A stretch of 64,000 nucleotides of DNA from JANPEZ01 sp031423155. GTDB taxonomy: Bacteria > Actinomycetota > UBA4738 > HRBIN12. The stretch's first letter is position 1, and every line of letters begins with the position of its first letter. The DNA is taken from contig JANPEZ010000113.1 in assembly GCA_031423155.1 (NCBI GenBank), positions 16,198 to 80,197 on the forward strand, read 5' to 3'. Under the pieces are notes generated by a model. It saw only the letters and a program-made list of their open reading frames with translations. It made no database searches and was not told where the DNA came from. The position numbers and the translations under genes are program-made. Shown piece by piece: positions 16,702-26,000 of the stretch.

Positions 16702-17151
16702 ATGCCGCGGATCGCCGCGACGTCCCCCCGTCGCCTAATCGTGCTTCTCCTCATGATGCTCGCACTCTTAGCTGCTGCAGCCCCGGCCTCGGCGGGGGGC
16801 TTGCGGGGCAAGATGCTTCGCCTGATCAACGACGAGCGCCGCTCGCACGGAGTGGGCGCCCTCGTCCTGGACCTTCCCGCGTCGCGGATGGCAGGTCGCC
16901 ATAGCCAGCGGATGAGCGAGCGGAACCTGCTCTTCCATACGCCCAACCTCGACGTGAAGCTCGCCGATCGGCACTGGAGGGTGCTCGGCGAGAACATCGC
17001 CTTCGGCTCGAGGGTTCGCGGCATCGTCCGGATGTGGATGGCGAGCACCGAGCACCGCGCGAACATCCTGAAGGCCGGCTACCGAAGGATCGGTATCGGG
17101 CTCTACCGGGGTCGCGGACATCTCTGGGCCACCACGTACTTCTGGGGCTGA
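16702..17151 (+). CDS. Secreted CAP-domain (SCP/PR1-like) protein
   Basis: A 149-residue exported protein. A basic start and hydrophobic stretch (about 12-30) ending APASAGG give a signal peptide. The mature part is a compact CAP domain: LRLINDERRSHGVGAL, a His near HSQRM, then VLGENIAFG and WMASTEHRANILKAGYRRIG, where His and Glu of the HR-N motif are the usual CAP cavity residues. Bacterial CAP proteins are of unclear function, sometimes linked to wall or calcium binding. The ATG at 16702 is seven bases after TAGACT. A paralogue lies at 21356-21823. Confidence 0.87.
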   Translation: MPRIAATSPRRLIVLLLMMLALLAAAAPASAGGLRGKMLRLINDERRSHGVGALVLDLPASRMAGRHSQRMSERNLLFHTPNLDVKLADRHWRVLGENIAFGSRVRGIVRMWMASTEHRANILKAGYRRIGIGLYRGRGHLWATTYFWG

Positions 17152-17188
17152 CCGCCGCGTAGGCGAAGAGCGTGTCCCCGCCGCGTCA

Positions 17189-17194
17189 TAGACT
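17189..17194 (+). promoter_or_regulatory. -10 box (TAGACT) for the MoaD-like/propeller pair, leaderless
   Basis: TAGACT ends seven bases before ATG 17202 and fixes this start over the upstream GTG at 17172. Confidence 0.5.
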
Positions 17195-17201
17195 CCGGCG
17201 G

Positions 17202-17462
17202 ATGGCGACGATAACGCTGCGAGCTCCGCTGAAGGACCTGGCCGGGGGTTCCTCCGAGATACAGGTTCCGGGCACCACCGTGGGAGAGGCCCTTCGAGCG
17301 CTGGAGGACGGCCACACCAAGCTGACGGGATGGATCTTGGATGAACGTGGCCGGATCCGCCGGCACGTGAACGTCTTCGTAAACGGAGAAAAGGCCGGGG
17401 AGGACGTGGTTCTCGCCCCGGGCGACCGAATGCACGTCCTTCCCTCGATCTCAGGAGGCTGA
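17202..17462 (+). CDS. MoaD/ThiS-like small sulfur-carrier protein
   Basis: An 86-residue ubiquitin-fold protein: strand MATITLRAPLKDLAGG, helix VGEALRALEDGHTKL, VNVFVNGEKA and the C-terminal GG (SISGG), the residue pair activated as adenylate and thiocarboxylate in MoaD, ThiS and CysO. The partner MoeB/E1-like enzyme is not in the window, so the target pathway is open. The ATG at 17202 is seven bases after TAGACT. The propeller gene starts six bases after its stop, within the same transcript. MoaD-propeller pairs occur in other actinobacteria as far as I recall. Confidence 0.87.
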   Translation: MATITLRAPLKDLAGGSSEIQVPGTTVGEALRALEDGHTKLTGWILDERGRIRRHVNVFVNGEKAGEDVVLAPGDRMHVLPSISGG

Positions 17463-17468
17463 AGCGAG

Positions 17469-18539
17469 ATGACCGAACTGCTCGTCGGAACCAGGAAAGG
17501 TCTGTTCGTCTTGCGGGGGGATATCGGCGAGCCGTTCGAGGTCGCCACTCGCGCCTTCCCCGGCGAGATCGTCGAGTTCGCAACTCGCGATGCCCGTACC
17601 GGTCGCACTTTCGCATCGGTCACTCACGGTCAGTTCGGCCCGCGGCTGATGTTCACCGACGATCCGGTCGGCGGCGAGTGGCAACAGGCCGAAGGCCCGG
17701 TCTTCCCCGCAGACACCGACACCGCCGTCGAACGGATCTGGATCGTCCAGCCCGGCGAAGCAGAGGGCGTGCTCTACGCGGGGGTCGCTCCCGCCGCGCT
17801 GTTCGTATCCACCGACGACGGCCAGACCTGGGCGCTTAACCGCGGACTTTGGGACGCGCCAACCCGCCCGGAGTGGAACCCCGGCGCTGGGGGCCTTGCG
17901 CTGCACTCCATATGTCCCTGGCCCGGCGATCCCGAGAAGCTCGCGATCGGCATCAGCGCCGCGGGCGTCTGGATCACCGAAGACGCCGGCCAGACGTGGC
18001 GAACCGGCTACACGGGACTGGAAGCGGGCTACTTGCCCGAAGATCAGCGCGAGAACACTCACGCGCTCTGCGTTCACAACATGCACCGGGCTCCTCGCAG
18101 GCCCGAGCGGCTATTCATGCAGTTCCACGGAAGCGTCTACCGCTCCGACGACGCGGCCGAAACCTGGAGCGACGTCACGGCCGGTCTACCCTCCGGCTTC
18201 GGGTTCCCCCTCACGATCGACCCGGCGGATCCGGACAACGCCTACGTGATCCCAATGATAGGAGCCGAGGACCGGGTCACGCCGCAGGGACAGGTCCGCG
18301 TCTTCGCGACGCGTGACGGCGGAACTTCCTGGTCCTCAGCCTCCGAGGGCCTGCCTCAACGCGATGCCTGGCTGACGATCCTTCGCCAGGCCTTCGGTTC
18401 GCAGAGCGAGGGCCCCGGGCAGAGCCTGGCGTTCGGCGCAACGTCAGGTGCCGTCTACGCCTCCAAGGACGCCGGCTCGACCTGGTCCGTCGCGGCCGAG
18501 CGACTTGCGCCGGTCACTTCCGTCCGTTTCCCATGCTAG
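17469..18539 (+). CDS. BNR/sortilin-like beta-propeller protein
   Basis: A 356-residue cytosolic protein without signal peptide. It starts MTELLVGTRKGLFVLR and carries repeated Asp-box-like units such as FVSTDDGQTWAL, WITEDAGQTWRT, YRSDDAAETWSD, FATRDGGTSWSS and YASKDAGSTWSV. These are BNR/Asp-box turns of a sialidase- or Vps10-like beta-propeller. Sialidase activity is unlikely without the arginine triad. The ATG follows the MoaD-like stop by six bases with the ribosome site AGGAGG inside the MoaD end, so both proteins are probably made together. The role is unknown; it may scaffold or sense a product of the sulfur carrier. Confidence 0.8.
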   Translation: MTELLVGTRKGLFVLRGDIGEPFEVATRAFPGEIVEFATRDARTGRTFASVTHGQFGPRLMFTDDPVGGEWQQAEGPVFPADTDTAVERIWIVQPGEAEGVLYAGVAPAALFVSTDDGQTWALNRGLWDAPTRPEWNPGAGGLALHSICPWPGDPEKLAIGISAAGVWITEDAGQTWRTGYTGLEAGYLPEDQRENTHALCVHNMHRAPRRPERLFMQFHGSVYRSDDAAETWSDVTAGLPSGFGFPLTIDPADPDNAYVIPMIGAEDRVTPQGQVRVFATRDGGTSWSSASEGLPQRDAWLTILRQAFGSQSEGPGQSLAFGATSGAVYASKDAGSTWSVAAERLAPVTSVRFPC

Positions 18540-18612
18540 GCAGCCTTTCGGCCCCTTGACCCTAGGCACAACGACCAGGCAGACTGCCCAGACCGTTTCG
18601 GGACGGGAGACC

Positions 18613-21339
18613 ATGTTGCGCGCCCGCAATATCAAGCTGACTTTGGCAGCGCTTGCGCTGCTTCTTCCGTCGACCCTTGAGCTCGTGCCTGCTAGCGCTC
18701 AGGCAGCTCCCAGCCCGAACATCCTGCTTCTGATCAGCGACGACCAGGCCTGGTCAACCATGAGCCGAACGCTCATGCCGAGCGTCTACTCCCAGCTCGT
18801 CGATCAAGGCGTGCTCTTCAACCGTGCGTATGTCAACTCTTCGCTGTGCTGCCCGTCGCGCTCGCAGGTGTTCACCGGTCTCTACGAGCACCACACGGGC
18901 GTCGACGAGAACGCGGAGCAGCTCCTGCGCCCTACGCTGCCTATGGCCCTTCACGACCAGGGGTACCGGACGATACTCGCGGGTAAGTACCTGAACAGCT
19001 GGGGGTGCGATCCGAGACCTGAGTTCGACCGCTGGGCGTGCGTCGGATCGCCGCCCGGCAACTACTCGCTGACCGACCCCAAGATCAACGACGACGGCGT
19101 CTGGGCTCAACACAACGGCTTTCAGACGGACCTGCTCGCATCCAGAGTCACCGACTTCATCTCATCGACCCCCGCCGACCAGCCGTTCTTCGCCATCTAC
19201 TCGCCGACGACGCCACACATGCCGGCCGACGACTACAGGTACAACTCGATGAGCATCCCGGCACTGCGGGGGCCTTCATACGACCAGGAGACCCGCACGG
19301 CCGAGACACCCATGTACCTTCGCCGCCAGCCGATGTCCGACACGATGAAGGGCGACATGGACGCCCAGTACAGGTCGATGTCCCGCGCCGTCCGCTCCCT
19401 CGACGACAGCGTCTCAGACATCCTGGGGTCCCTGGGCAGCCGCGCGGACGACACCCTCGTCATCTACGTCTCCGACAACGGCTATATGTACGGCCAGCAT
19501 CGGCGGGTCAAGAAGACATGCCTCTACGAGGAGTGCGTCGATGTTCCGATGGTGATCCGCTACCCGGCGATACGCCCGACCAACCAGCCTCTGGAGACGG
19601 AGGCGCTGGCCCAGAACGTGGATATCGCTCCCACCATCGCCGAACTGACCGGCATCCCCTGGGGAGCGGACGGCGTCTCGCTCACACCGATCCTGAACGG
19701 ATCGTCTCCGAGCGTGCGGGACTCGGTGCTCATCCAGCGGTGCGAGGGAGCTACCGGATTCGCCAGACCCTGTTCGGGTATGGGGTTCGTCAGCGGCCAG
19801 ACGTCGACACCATCGGCCCACGGCATCGTGACGGACGGTGCGAAATACATCAGATACGTGACGGGCGAAGCGCAACTTTTCGACCTGAGCGCCGATCCCA
19901 AAGAGCTCGTCAACCTTGCTGGAACCCCGGGCGCCGCGGGGCTTGAATCGTCGCTGTCCTCGCAGCTCGACGCCCTCATCGCCCCTCCGACCATCGAAAC
20001 CACGATAGTGACCGGTCCGATGGGGTCGCTAGATACACGGGCGGCCGAGTTCACATACTTCTCGCAGTCTCGGTTCGCGACGCACACGTGTCGTCTGACC
20101 CAAGACAGCGTTCCGGGGGACTGGATCCCTTGCAACGGAGGCAGGATCGTCCAAGGAGCCTTTGAAGACGGCGATTACGTCTTCGAGGTCGCCGGCACCG
20201 ACGAGTTCGGATCCACCGATGCCACTCCCGCCTCGCGTTCGTTCTCGGTGCACGCGTCCGGCCCGGACGTGACCATCTCTTCTGGGCCTTCGGGTCCTCA
20301 GGTCGAGACATCGGCTTCGTTCTCCTTCTCGAGCTCAGTTACCGACGCGACCTTCGAGTGCCGGCTGGGCCTGCTGGGAACCGATACGGCCTGGTCCGCA
20401 TGCGACCCGCTCGCGGGGGCTTCCTACTCGGACCTTGCCCAAGGGGACTGGCTCTTCGAGGTTCGCGCAACCGATCCGTTCACGTTTGAAGTGAGCGCAC
20501 CACCGGCGGCACGGCTCTTCACGGTGGACAAAAGGGGTGCAACGGTCAGCCTGACGGCCCGTGCTGCGACGTTCACTTCATCTGACTCGGCAACCTTCAG
20601 GTTCATCCCGAACGAGCGGCTCATGCCGGGAAGGCCGATCAAGTGCAAGCTCGACGCCGAGGTGGCGGTGGTCTGCAACACAGGTGAGTTCTCGGCGGCG
20701 GGGCTCTCCTCGAAGGAACACATCCTGGTCGTGACTGCCACGGACGTCATCGGAACGAAGGGTAAGACGACCTTCAGATGGACGGTCGACACCACCGCAC
20801 CCGTCGCGGGCATCACGGGAGGACCCGATGCGGCAACGACCGAGCGTGTGGCCTCGTTCTACCTGCAGTCCAGCGAGTGGCTCGGCGGCCTCCAGTGCGC
20901 GGTGGACGGCGGCCTGCCGATCCCCTGCCAGGCCTCGACTTCGACCGAACCGCTGCCCGACGGGGAGCACACGTTCCAGGTCTGGGCGATAGACAAGGCC
21001 CTCAACGTCAGCGCTCCCGCCGAGTTCACGTGGACGATCGACAGAGCGAAGCCGTCGATGACCATCACCAGCATCATCACGAACGGCTCCACGACGGAGT
21101 CGACGGACGCCACGTTCGAGCTCTCCTCCGACGAGCCGGTAACTTTCCAGTGCTCACTCGATTCGGCTGCCTTCACGCCCTGCGATCCGTTGGTCGAGTA
21201 CTTCGGCCTGCTCGAGGGCACGCACACGTTCCAGGTGTTCGCCACCGACATCGTCGGGAACGTCTCGCCGACCAGAAGCCGGACCTGGACGATCGTCCCA
21301 CCCTCGCCTCCGGGGGGATTCCCTTCGCCGGGGGGCTAG
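18613..21339 (+). CDS. Secreted sulfatase with five C-terminal Ig-like repeats
   Basis: A 908-residue exported arylsulfatase-type enzyme. A signal peptide (about 5-31, ending PASAQA) precedes the sulfatase domain (about 35-450): metal-binding LLISDDQAW, the formylglycine motif CCPSR (79-83, Cys79 modified), GKYLNSWGC and VYVSDNG-like VIYVSDNGYMYG. Residues about 460-900 hold five repeats of roughly 75-90 residues, most with a paired cysteine and an ending like GTHTFQVFATD followed by GNVS. The domain mix suggests action on a sulfated polysaccharide outside the cell. The ATG at 18613 has a GGGA/GGAG ribosome site; an upstream in-frame GTG/ATG would run into the propeller gene. A formylglycine-generating enzyme is not in the window. 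Confidence 0.9.
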   Translation: MLRARNIKLTLAALALLLPSTLELVPASAQAAPSPNILLLISDDQAWSTMSRTLMPSVYSQLVDQGVLFNRAYVNSSLCCPSRSQVFTGLYEHHTGVDENAEQLLRPTLPMALHDQGYRTILAGKYLNSWGCDPRPEFDRWACVGSPPGNYSLTDPKINDDGVWAQHNGFQTDLLASRVTDFISSTPADQPFFAIYSPTTPHMPADDYRYNSMSIPALRGPSYDQETRTAETPMYLRRQPMSDTMKGDMDAQYRSMSRAVRSLDDSVSDILGSLGSRADDTLVIYVSDNGYMYGQHRRVKKTCLYEECVDVPMVIRYPAIRPTNQPLETEALAQNVDIAPTIAELTGIPWGADGVSLTPILNGSSPSVRDSVLIQRCEGATGFARPCSGMGFVSGQTSTPSAHGIVTDGAKYIRYVTGEAQLFDLSADPKELVNLAGTPGAAGLESSLSSQLDALIAPPTIETTIVTGPMGSLDTRAAEFTYFSQSRFATHTCRLTQDSVPGDWIPCNGGRIVQGAFEDGDYVFEVAGTDEFGSTDATPASRSFSVHASGPDVTISSGPSGPQVETSASFSFSSSVTDATFECRLGLLGTDTAWSACDPLAGASYSDLAQGDWLFEVRATDPFTFEVSAPPAARLFTVDKRGATVSLTARAATFTSSDSATFRFIPNERLMPGRPIKCKLDAEVAVVCNTGEFSAAGLSSKEHILVVTATDVIGTKGKTTFRWTVDTTAPVAGITGGPDAATTERVASFYLQSSEWLGGLQCAVDGGLPIPCQASTSTEPLPDGEHTFQVWAIDKALNVSAPAEFTWTIDRAKPSMTITSIITNGSTTESTDATFELSSDEPVTFQCSLDSAAFTPCDPLVEYFGLLEGTHTFQVFATDIVGNVSPTRSRTWTIVPPSPPGGFPSPGG
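19990..21320 (+). repeat. Five tandem Ig-like repeat units coded in the sulfatase gene
   Basis: Units start around residues FTYFSQSRF, FSFSSSVTD, FTSSDSATF, FYLQSSEWL and FELSSDEPV. Four end with a version of FEV/FQV-x-A-x-D and a following WTxD/FxVD strand. They are diverged in sequence, so this is a protein-level repeat rather than a recent DNA duplication. Confidence 0.75.
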
Positions 21340-21342
21340 GGC

Positions 21343-21348
21343 TAGACT
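21343..21348 (+). promoter_or_regulatory. -10 box (TAGACT) for the second CAP-domain gene, leaderless
   Basis: TAGACT ends seven bases before ATG 21356, four bases past the sulfatase stop. Confidence 0.5.
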
Positions 21349-21355
21349 CGACGTC

Positions 21356-21823
21356 ATGCAGCGCCGACTTCGTTCGGTGATCGCGATCTTCGCGCTTGCC
21401 GGGTCCATGGCTCCGAGCCTGGTTAACGCCGACGTCGCCACGCGGGGCACGCCGGTCATACGGCGCGCCACCACCATCGCGCTGCTGGACGCGATCAACG
21501 CCAAGAGGATCGCCCGCGGCAGAACTGCTCTGCGCGAGGTAGCCGGCATCTCAGATATCGCGCAGAGCAACTCGGAGGTCATGGCCGCCGCAGGAACACC
21601 GTCGCACACGCCGAACCTTCCTCGGAAACTCAGGCCTTGGCGGCACACCATCTACGGAGAGAACGTCGCCGGTGGTGGATCCATCAACGCCATCATGTCC
21701 ACGTGGATGGATTCGGACCAGCACAGGGCGAACATCCTCAAGCGTGGTTTCAGGCGATGCGGGGTCGGTCTCGTGGAGGACGCCGACGGCACGCTTTGGG
21801 CGACCGTGATCTTCATCGACTGA
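21356..21823 (+). CDS. Secreted CAP-domain (SCP/PR1-like) protein, second copy
   Basis: A 155-residue exported protein with a signal peptide (about 5-26, ending SLVNADV) and a CAP domain: LLDAINAKRIARGRTAL, IAQSNSEVMAAAG, SHTPNL, IYGENVAGG and WMDSDQHRANILKRGFRRCG. It is a paralogue of the 16702 gene, with the same HTPNL and HRANIL cores and the same leaderless promoter box. The ATG at 21356 is 16 bases past the sulfatase stop. Its 3' end overlaps the convergent MFS gene by 11 bases. Confidence 0.87.
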   Translation: MQRRLRSVIAIFALAGSMAPSLVNADVATRGTPVIRRATTIALLDAINAKRIARGRTALREVAGISDIAQSNSEVMAAAGTPSHTPNLPRKLRPWRHTIYGENVAGGGSINAIMSTWMDSDQHRANILKRGFRRCGVGLVEDADGTLWATVIFID

Positions 21824-22988
21824 CCGCCTTCGGCGGAAGAAGGACCAAGATCGCCACCGGGGCCGCGAGCAGCGCCCACATCGCTTCGGCCAGACCGAAT
21901 CGCTGGGCGGCGGCGCCCAGGCCGAGCGGGAGCAGCCGCCCGACCAGCCCGGTCGCGCTGGCGAGTGAGGTTGCTACCCCGCTCGAACCATGCATCTCGT
22001 CGAACAGCCTGGCCTTAGGGATGGCGTACCAGCCCGCGTGCGCTACTCCTATCGCGGCGATCGCGATGAGCTTGGGGCCAGTATCAGGCAGGAGCAGGAA
22101 CGCCGGGTAGATGACGAGCATCGCGGCGGCACTTCCCCTCAGCCACGCGAGCCCGTCGACGCGGCGCAGGACTCGCACCAGGAGCAGATCGCCGGCGAGA
22201 CCTGCGGCGCTAAGAACCGCGATGGCCAGTCCCGCACTCAGAGGCGAGGCCCCGGCCACATCGACGAAGTACAGAGCCGCGAACCCCAGGAAGACGTCGC
22301 CGAGAAGATCGGTTAGCTCAAGGAGTACGAGCCAGCGGACGACCGCGAAGGATCGCAGCCCCGCCCATGCTCTTCTGGCCGACGAGCCGAGGTCTTCGTG
22401 AGTTGCATCCGGGATCGATACCCGAGTCACGGCCACGACTACCGGAACGCTCACTCCGGCGGCGGCGATCAATGCCCCTCGCCATCCGATACCCGTGCGG
22501 ACCGCGGCGGCAAGGAGCAAAGGACCCGCGACCACGCCCACCGATCCAACGGCGACCCACCTGGCCATCGCGTGATCGCGCCGTTCGTGAGAGCCATCCA
22601 TCAACGTCGCCTGAACGGGATTCACGTAGGCCCCCGAAGCGAGCGACAGCACGGTCGAGGCCAAGAACAGCCCCGCGAACCCCCCGGCGGACGCGCTCCA
22701 GATCAGTGAAGCGACGAAGCAGGCACCACCGCTGACGAGGATCCGGCGCCGGTGCCCGGTGTCGGCCAGCAGCCCCAGCAGCGGCTCGACGGCCGACCCG
22801 ACCATCCCCGGAACGGCCAGAAGCAGACCGATCGAGAGGTAGTCGAGCCCGAGGTCAAGGCGGATCAGCGGCCAGGCCGCCTCGCGGACACCGAAGACCA
22901 ACTCGTCGCAGAACTCGACAGCAAGGAGTGCCGCGAACGCTCCGAAAGAAGTGGAACGGCGTCAGCGGAAAGGAGGGTGAACCCGCAT
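21813..22988 (-). pseudogene. MFS transporter gene with an in-frame UGA near the N terminus
   Basis: The body (from 22901) is a 362-residue major facilitator protein with about 11-12 membrane helices, motif A-like LLGLLADTGHRRRI and GWYAIPKARLFDEM. The only ATG that fits lies at 22988, 24 bases past the glutamate dehydrogenase stop, and reads MRVHPPFR, then TGA (22964-22962), then RRSTSFGAFAALLAVEFCDE continuous with the first MFS helix. No ATG or GTG follows before the TTG at 22901, which would cut off helix 1. So a single substitution (for example CGA to TGA) probably broke the gene, or the codon is an assembly error, or translation starts at TTG. The transported substrate is unknown. Confidence 0.7.
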
Positions 22989-23012
22989 GTCGGCGATGTT
23001 ACACCCGAAAGG

Positions 23013-26000
23013 CTATCCGGCCAGAGCGCGGATCTGCCGCAGTGCCACCGTCAGCTGCGCGATGTCAGTAACGCCTTCCATCGCAAGGGTTCGCATGAAC
23101 CTGTGGAGCCGGGCGAAGGGCTCGGCCCTGCTCTCCAGGAATGCAGCCACGGCTTCCTCGACGCTCGCACCTTCCGGTGCCTCTTCGATGACGCGCTCGG
23201 CTATCTGGCGGCGGACCAGGAATACATCGTCCTCCATCGACTGAACGGCCCAGCGTTGCCAGCGAGAACCTGTGGGCAGTTCCTCAAGGCGGTATTCGAG
23301 CCAGTCGATGTCGAGCTTCTCGCCGAGCATGAAGAAGACCCTGGCCACGTCGAGGACCTCGTGTCCGCAGGCCCGGCTGACCGTGATGATGTCCGGGCCG
23401 TGGACCAGTTCGGCCTGGAAGGCGTGGCGGCGGGCGGTCTGCTCGGGCACTCCCTCGGCGACCAGGCGGCGAACGATGTGCTCGTGTTCCTCGCGCCAGG
23501 TGTCCGAGCCGACCCCGTCGATGACGGCGGACAGCTCGGCGAAGGAGGCGGCAGCACCCTCGATCGCCTCGGAGAGCCGGGCGCCACCACCCTGGACCAA
23601 CCACCAGCGCGAGGTCGCCTCTACGAGCCAGTCGACGCCGCTCAGAAGCTCGTTCTGAACAACCGGGTCGATCAGGCCGTCGAGCGACTCGACCGAGGCC
23701 CAACGCTCGACCGCACCGGTGACGTCACGCGCGATACGGAATGCGCGCACAACGTCGGCGGGCTGGGCGCCGGTTTCGGTAGCCATCCGCGTGATGAACG
23801 TGATCCCCTGCGAGTTGACTACATCGTTCGCGATGATCGTGGCGTTCAACTCTCTACGCAGGGGGTGTTCATTCAGCAGAGGCCCGAAACGCTCCACGAC
23901 GGCGGGCGGGAAATAGCGCCGAAGGTCGGCCTCCAGGTAGGCCGAGTCGGGAAGGTCGCTGCGAAGGATCGCGGCGGCCAGGGATCGCTTGGCGTAGGCC
24001 AGCAGCACCGCGAGCTCGGGACGGGCCATCCCGGCACCGGCCGCCCGCCGCTCAGCCATCTCCTCGGTCGTGGGCAGGAACTCGACCTCTCGCTCCAGCT
24101 CTCCCTCGGACTCGAGCTGTTGCATCAGATCCTCGTAGGACTCGATGCGCTGGGTCGAGACTTCGGCTTCCTGGGAGAGGATCTGAGCCTGCAGGTAGTT
24201 CGTGTACAGCACATGCGCCGTTACGTCCTGTGCGCATGACTCGAGGAGCTCGTTGCGGGCCTCGACGGTCAGCTCTCCCCGCTGGACCGCGAGGCCGAGC
24301 AGGATCTTCAGGTTGACTTCGTGGTCGGAGCAGTCGACGCCGGCGGAGTTGTCGATGAAGTCGGTGTTGATACGCCCGCCGGCCTGCGCGTACTCGACGC
24401 GGCCGCGCTGGGTGAACCCGAGGTTGCCGCCTTCGCCCACGACCCGGCAGCGAAGGTCCTTGCCGCTTACCCGGATCGCGTCGTTCGCGCGGTCCCCTGC
24501 CTCTGCGTTGGCCTCCTTTGAGGACTTCACGTAGGTGCCGATGCCCCCGTTCCAGAAGAGATCGACGGGTGCCTTCAAGATCGCTTTCATCACTTCGGCG
24601 GGCGTCATCTCCTCGGGGGCATCCTCGGCGATGCCGATCACGGCCCGGGCCTCGAATGAGAGTGTCACCGACTTGGCCTTGCGGTCCAGCACCGCCCCCC
24701 CCTCGGAAAGGAGCGAAGTGTCGTAGTCGGCCCAGGAGGAACCGGGCGTGTCGAACAGCCTGCGGCGTTCTACGAACGAGGCGGCGGGATCGGGCGAGGG
24801 ATCCAAGAAGATGTTGCGGTGATCGAAGGCGGCCACCAGCCTTATCTGCTCGGACAGCAGCATCCCGTTGCCGAAGACATCGCCGGACATGTCGCCGACC
24901 CCGATGACCGTGAAGGGATGAGTCATCACGTCGACACCTATCTCGCGGAAGTGGCGCTTGACCGACTCCCACGCGCCGCGCGCGGTTATGGCCAGCTTCT
25001 TGTGGTCGTAGCCGGCGCTGCCGCCGCTGGCGAACGCGTCTCCCAACCAGAAGCCGTACTCTGCGCTGACCCGGTTCGCGGTATCGGAGAAGGTCGCGGT
25101 CCCTTTGTCGGCAGCGACCACCAGGTAGGGGTCGTCATCGTCCAGAACGCGAACGTCGGCGGGGTGAACCACGGAACCATCGACGAGGTTGTCGGTCAGA
25201 TCGAGCAGCCCACGCATGAAGGTCACGTACTGGGTACTGACCTCCCGCTTCAGCTCCTCGGGGGTCGCCGTCGCGCGCTTCAGGATGAACCCACCCTTCG
25301 ACCCGTCGGGAACTATGACCGCGTTCTTCACCTTCTGGGCCTTCATCAGGCCGAGGACCTCGGTGCGGTAGTCCTCCTTGCGATCGGACCAACGGATGCC
25401 ACCACGAGCGACCTTGCCTCCGCGCAGGTGGATGGCTTCCATCTCCGGCGAGTAGACGAAGATCTCGTACAACGGGAAGGGCTTGGGCATCTCCGGAACG
25501 TCTGCGGATGCGATCTTGAACGACAGGGTGTTGCGCCCGGGCCGGTATGCGTTGGTCCGCAGCGTCGCGTCGATGGTCCCGAGGAAGCCCCTGATGATCC
25601 GGTCCTGATCGAGCGAGGCCACCGAGCGCAGATCACGCAGGATCTCTTTCCTCAGTTGGTCGACCTGTTCGTCCGGCGCAGCTCTTGCCGGGTCGAACTT
25701 AGCTTCGAAGAGCCGGACGAGTCGCGCCGCGATGTGAGGGTTCTCGGCGAACGCGTCGTTCTGGTACTCCTCGGTGAAACTGGCCGACACGCGCTGGCGA
25801 TACTTGCGGTAGGCCCGCAGGATGGCGACCTCCCGGTGGGTCAGCGAGGCGGAGATGACCAGCCTGTTGAGCGAGTCGGTCTCAGCCTCCCCCCGCCAGA
25901 TCGCGCTGATGGTGTCCGATACTCGCTCGGCGCTGGCCTCGAGGTCGAGCACCGCGCCGCGGGCATCGAGGACCCCGAAGTCGTGGATGTAGACCTTGCC

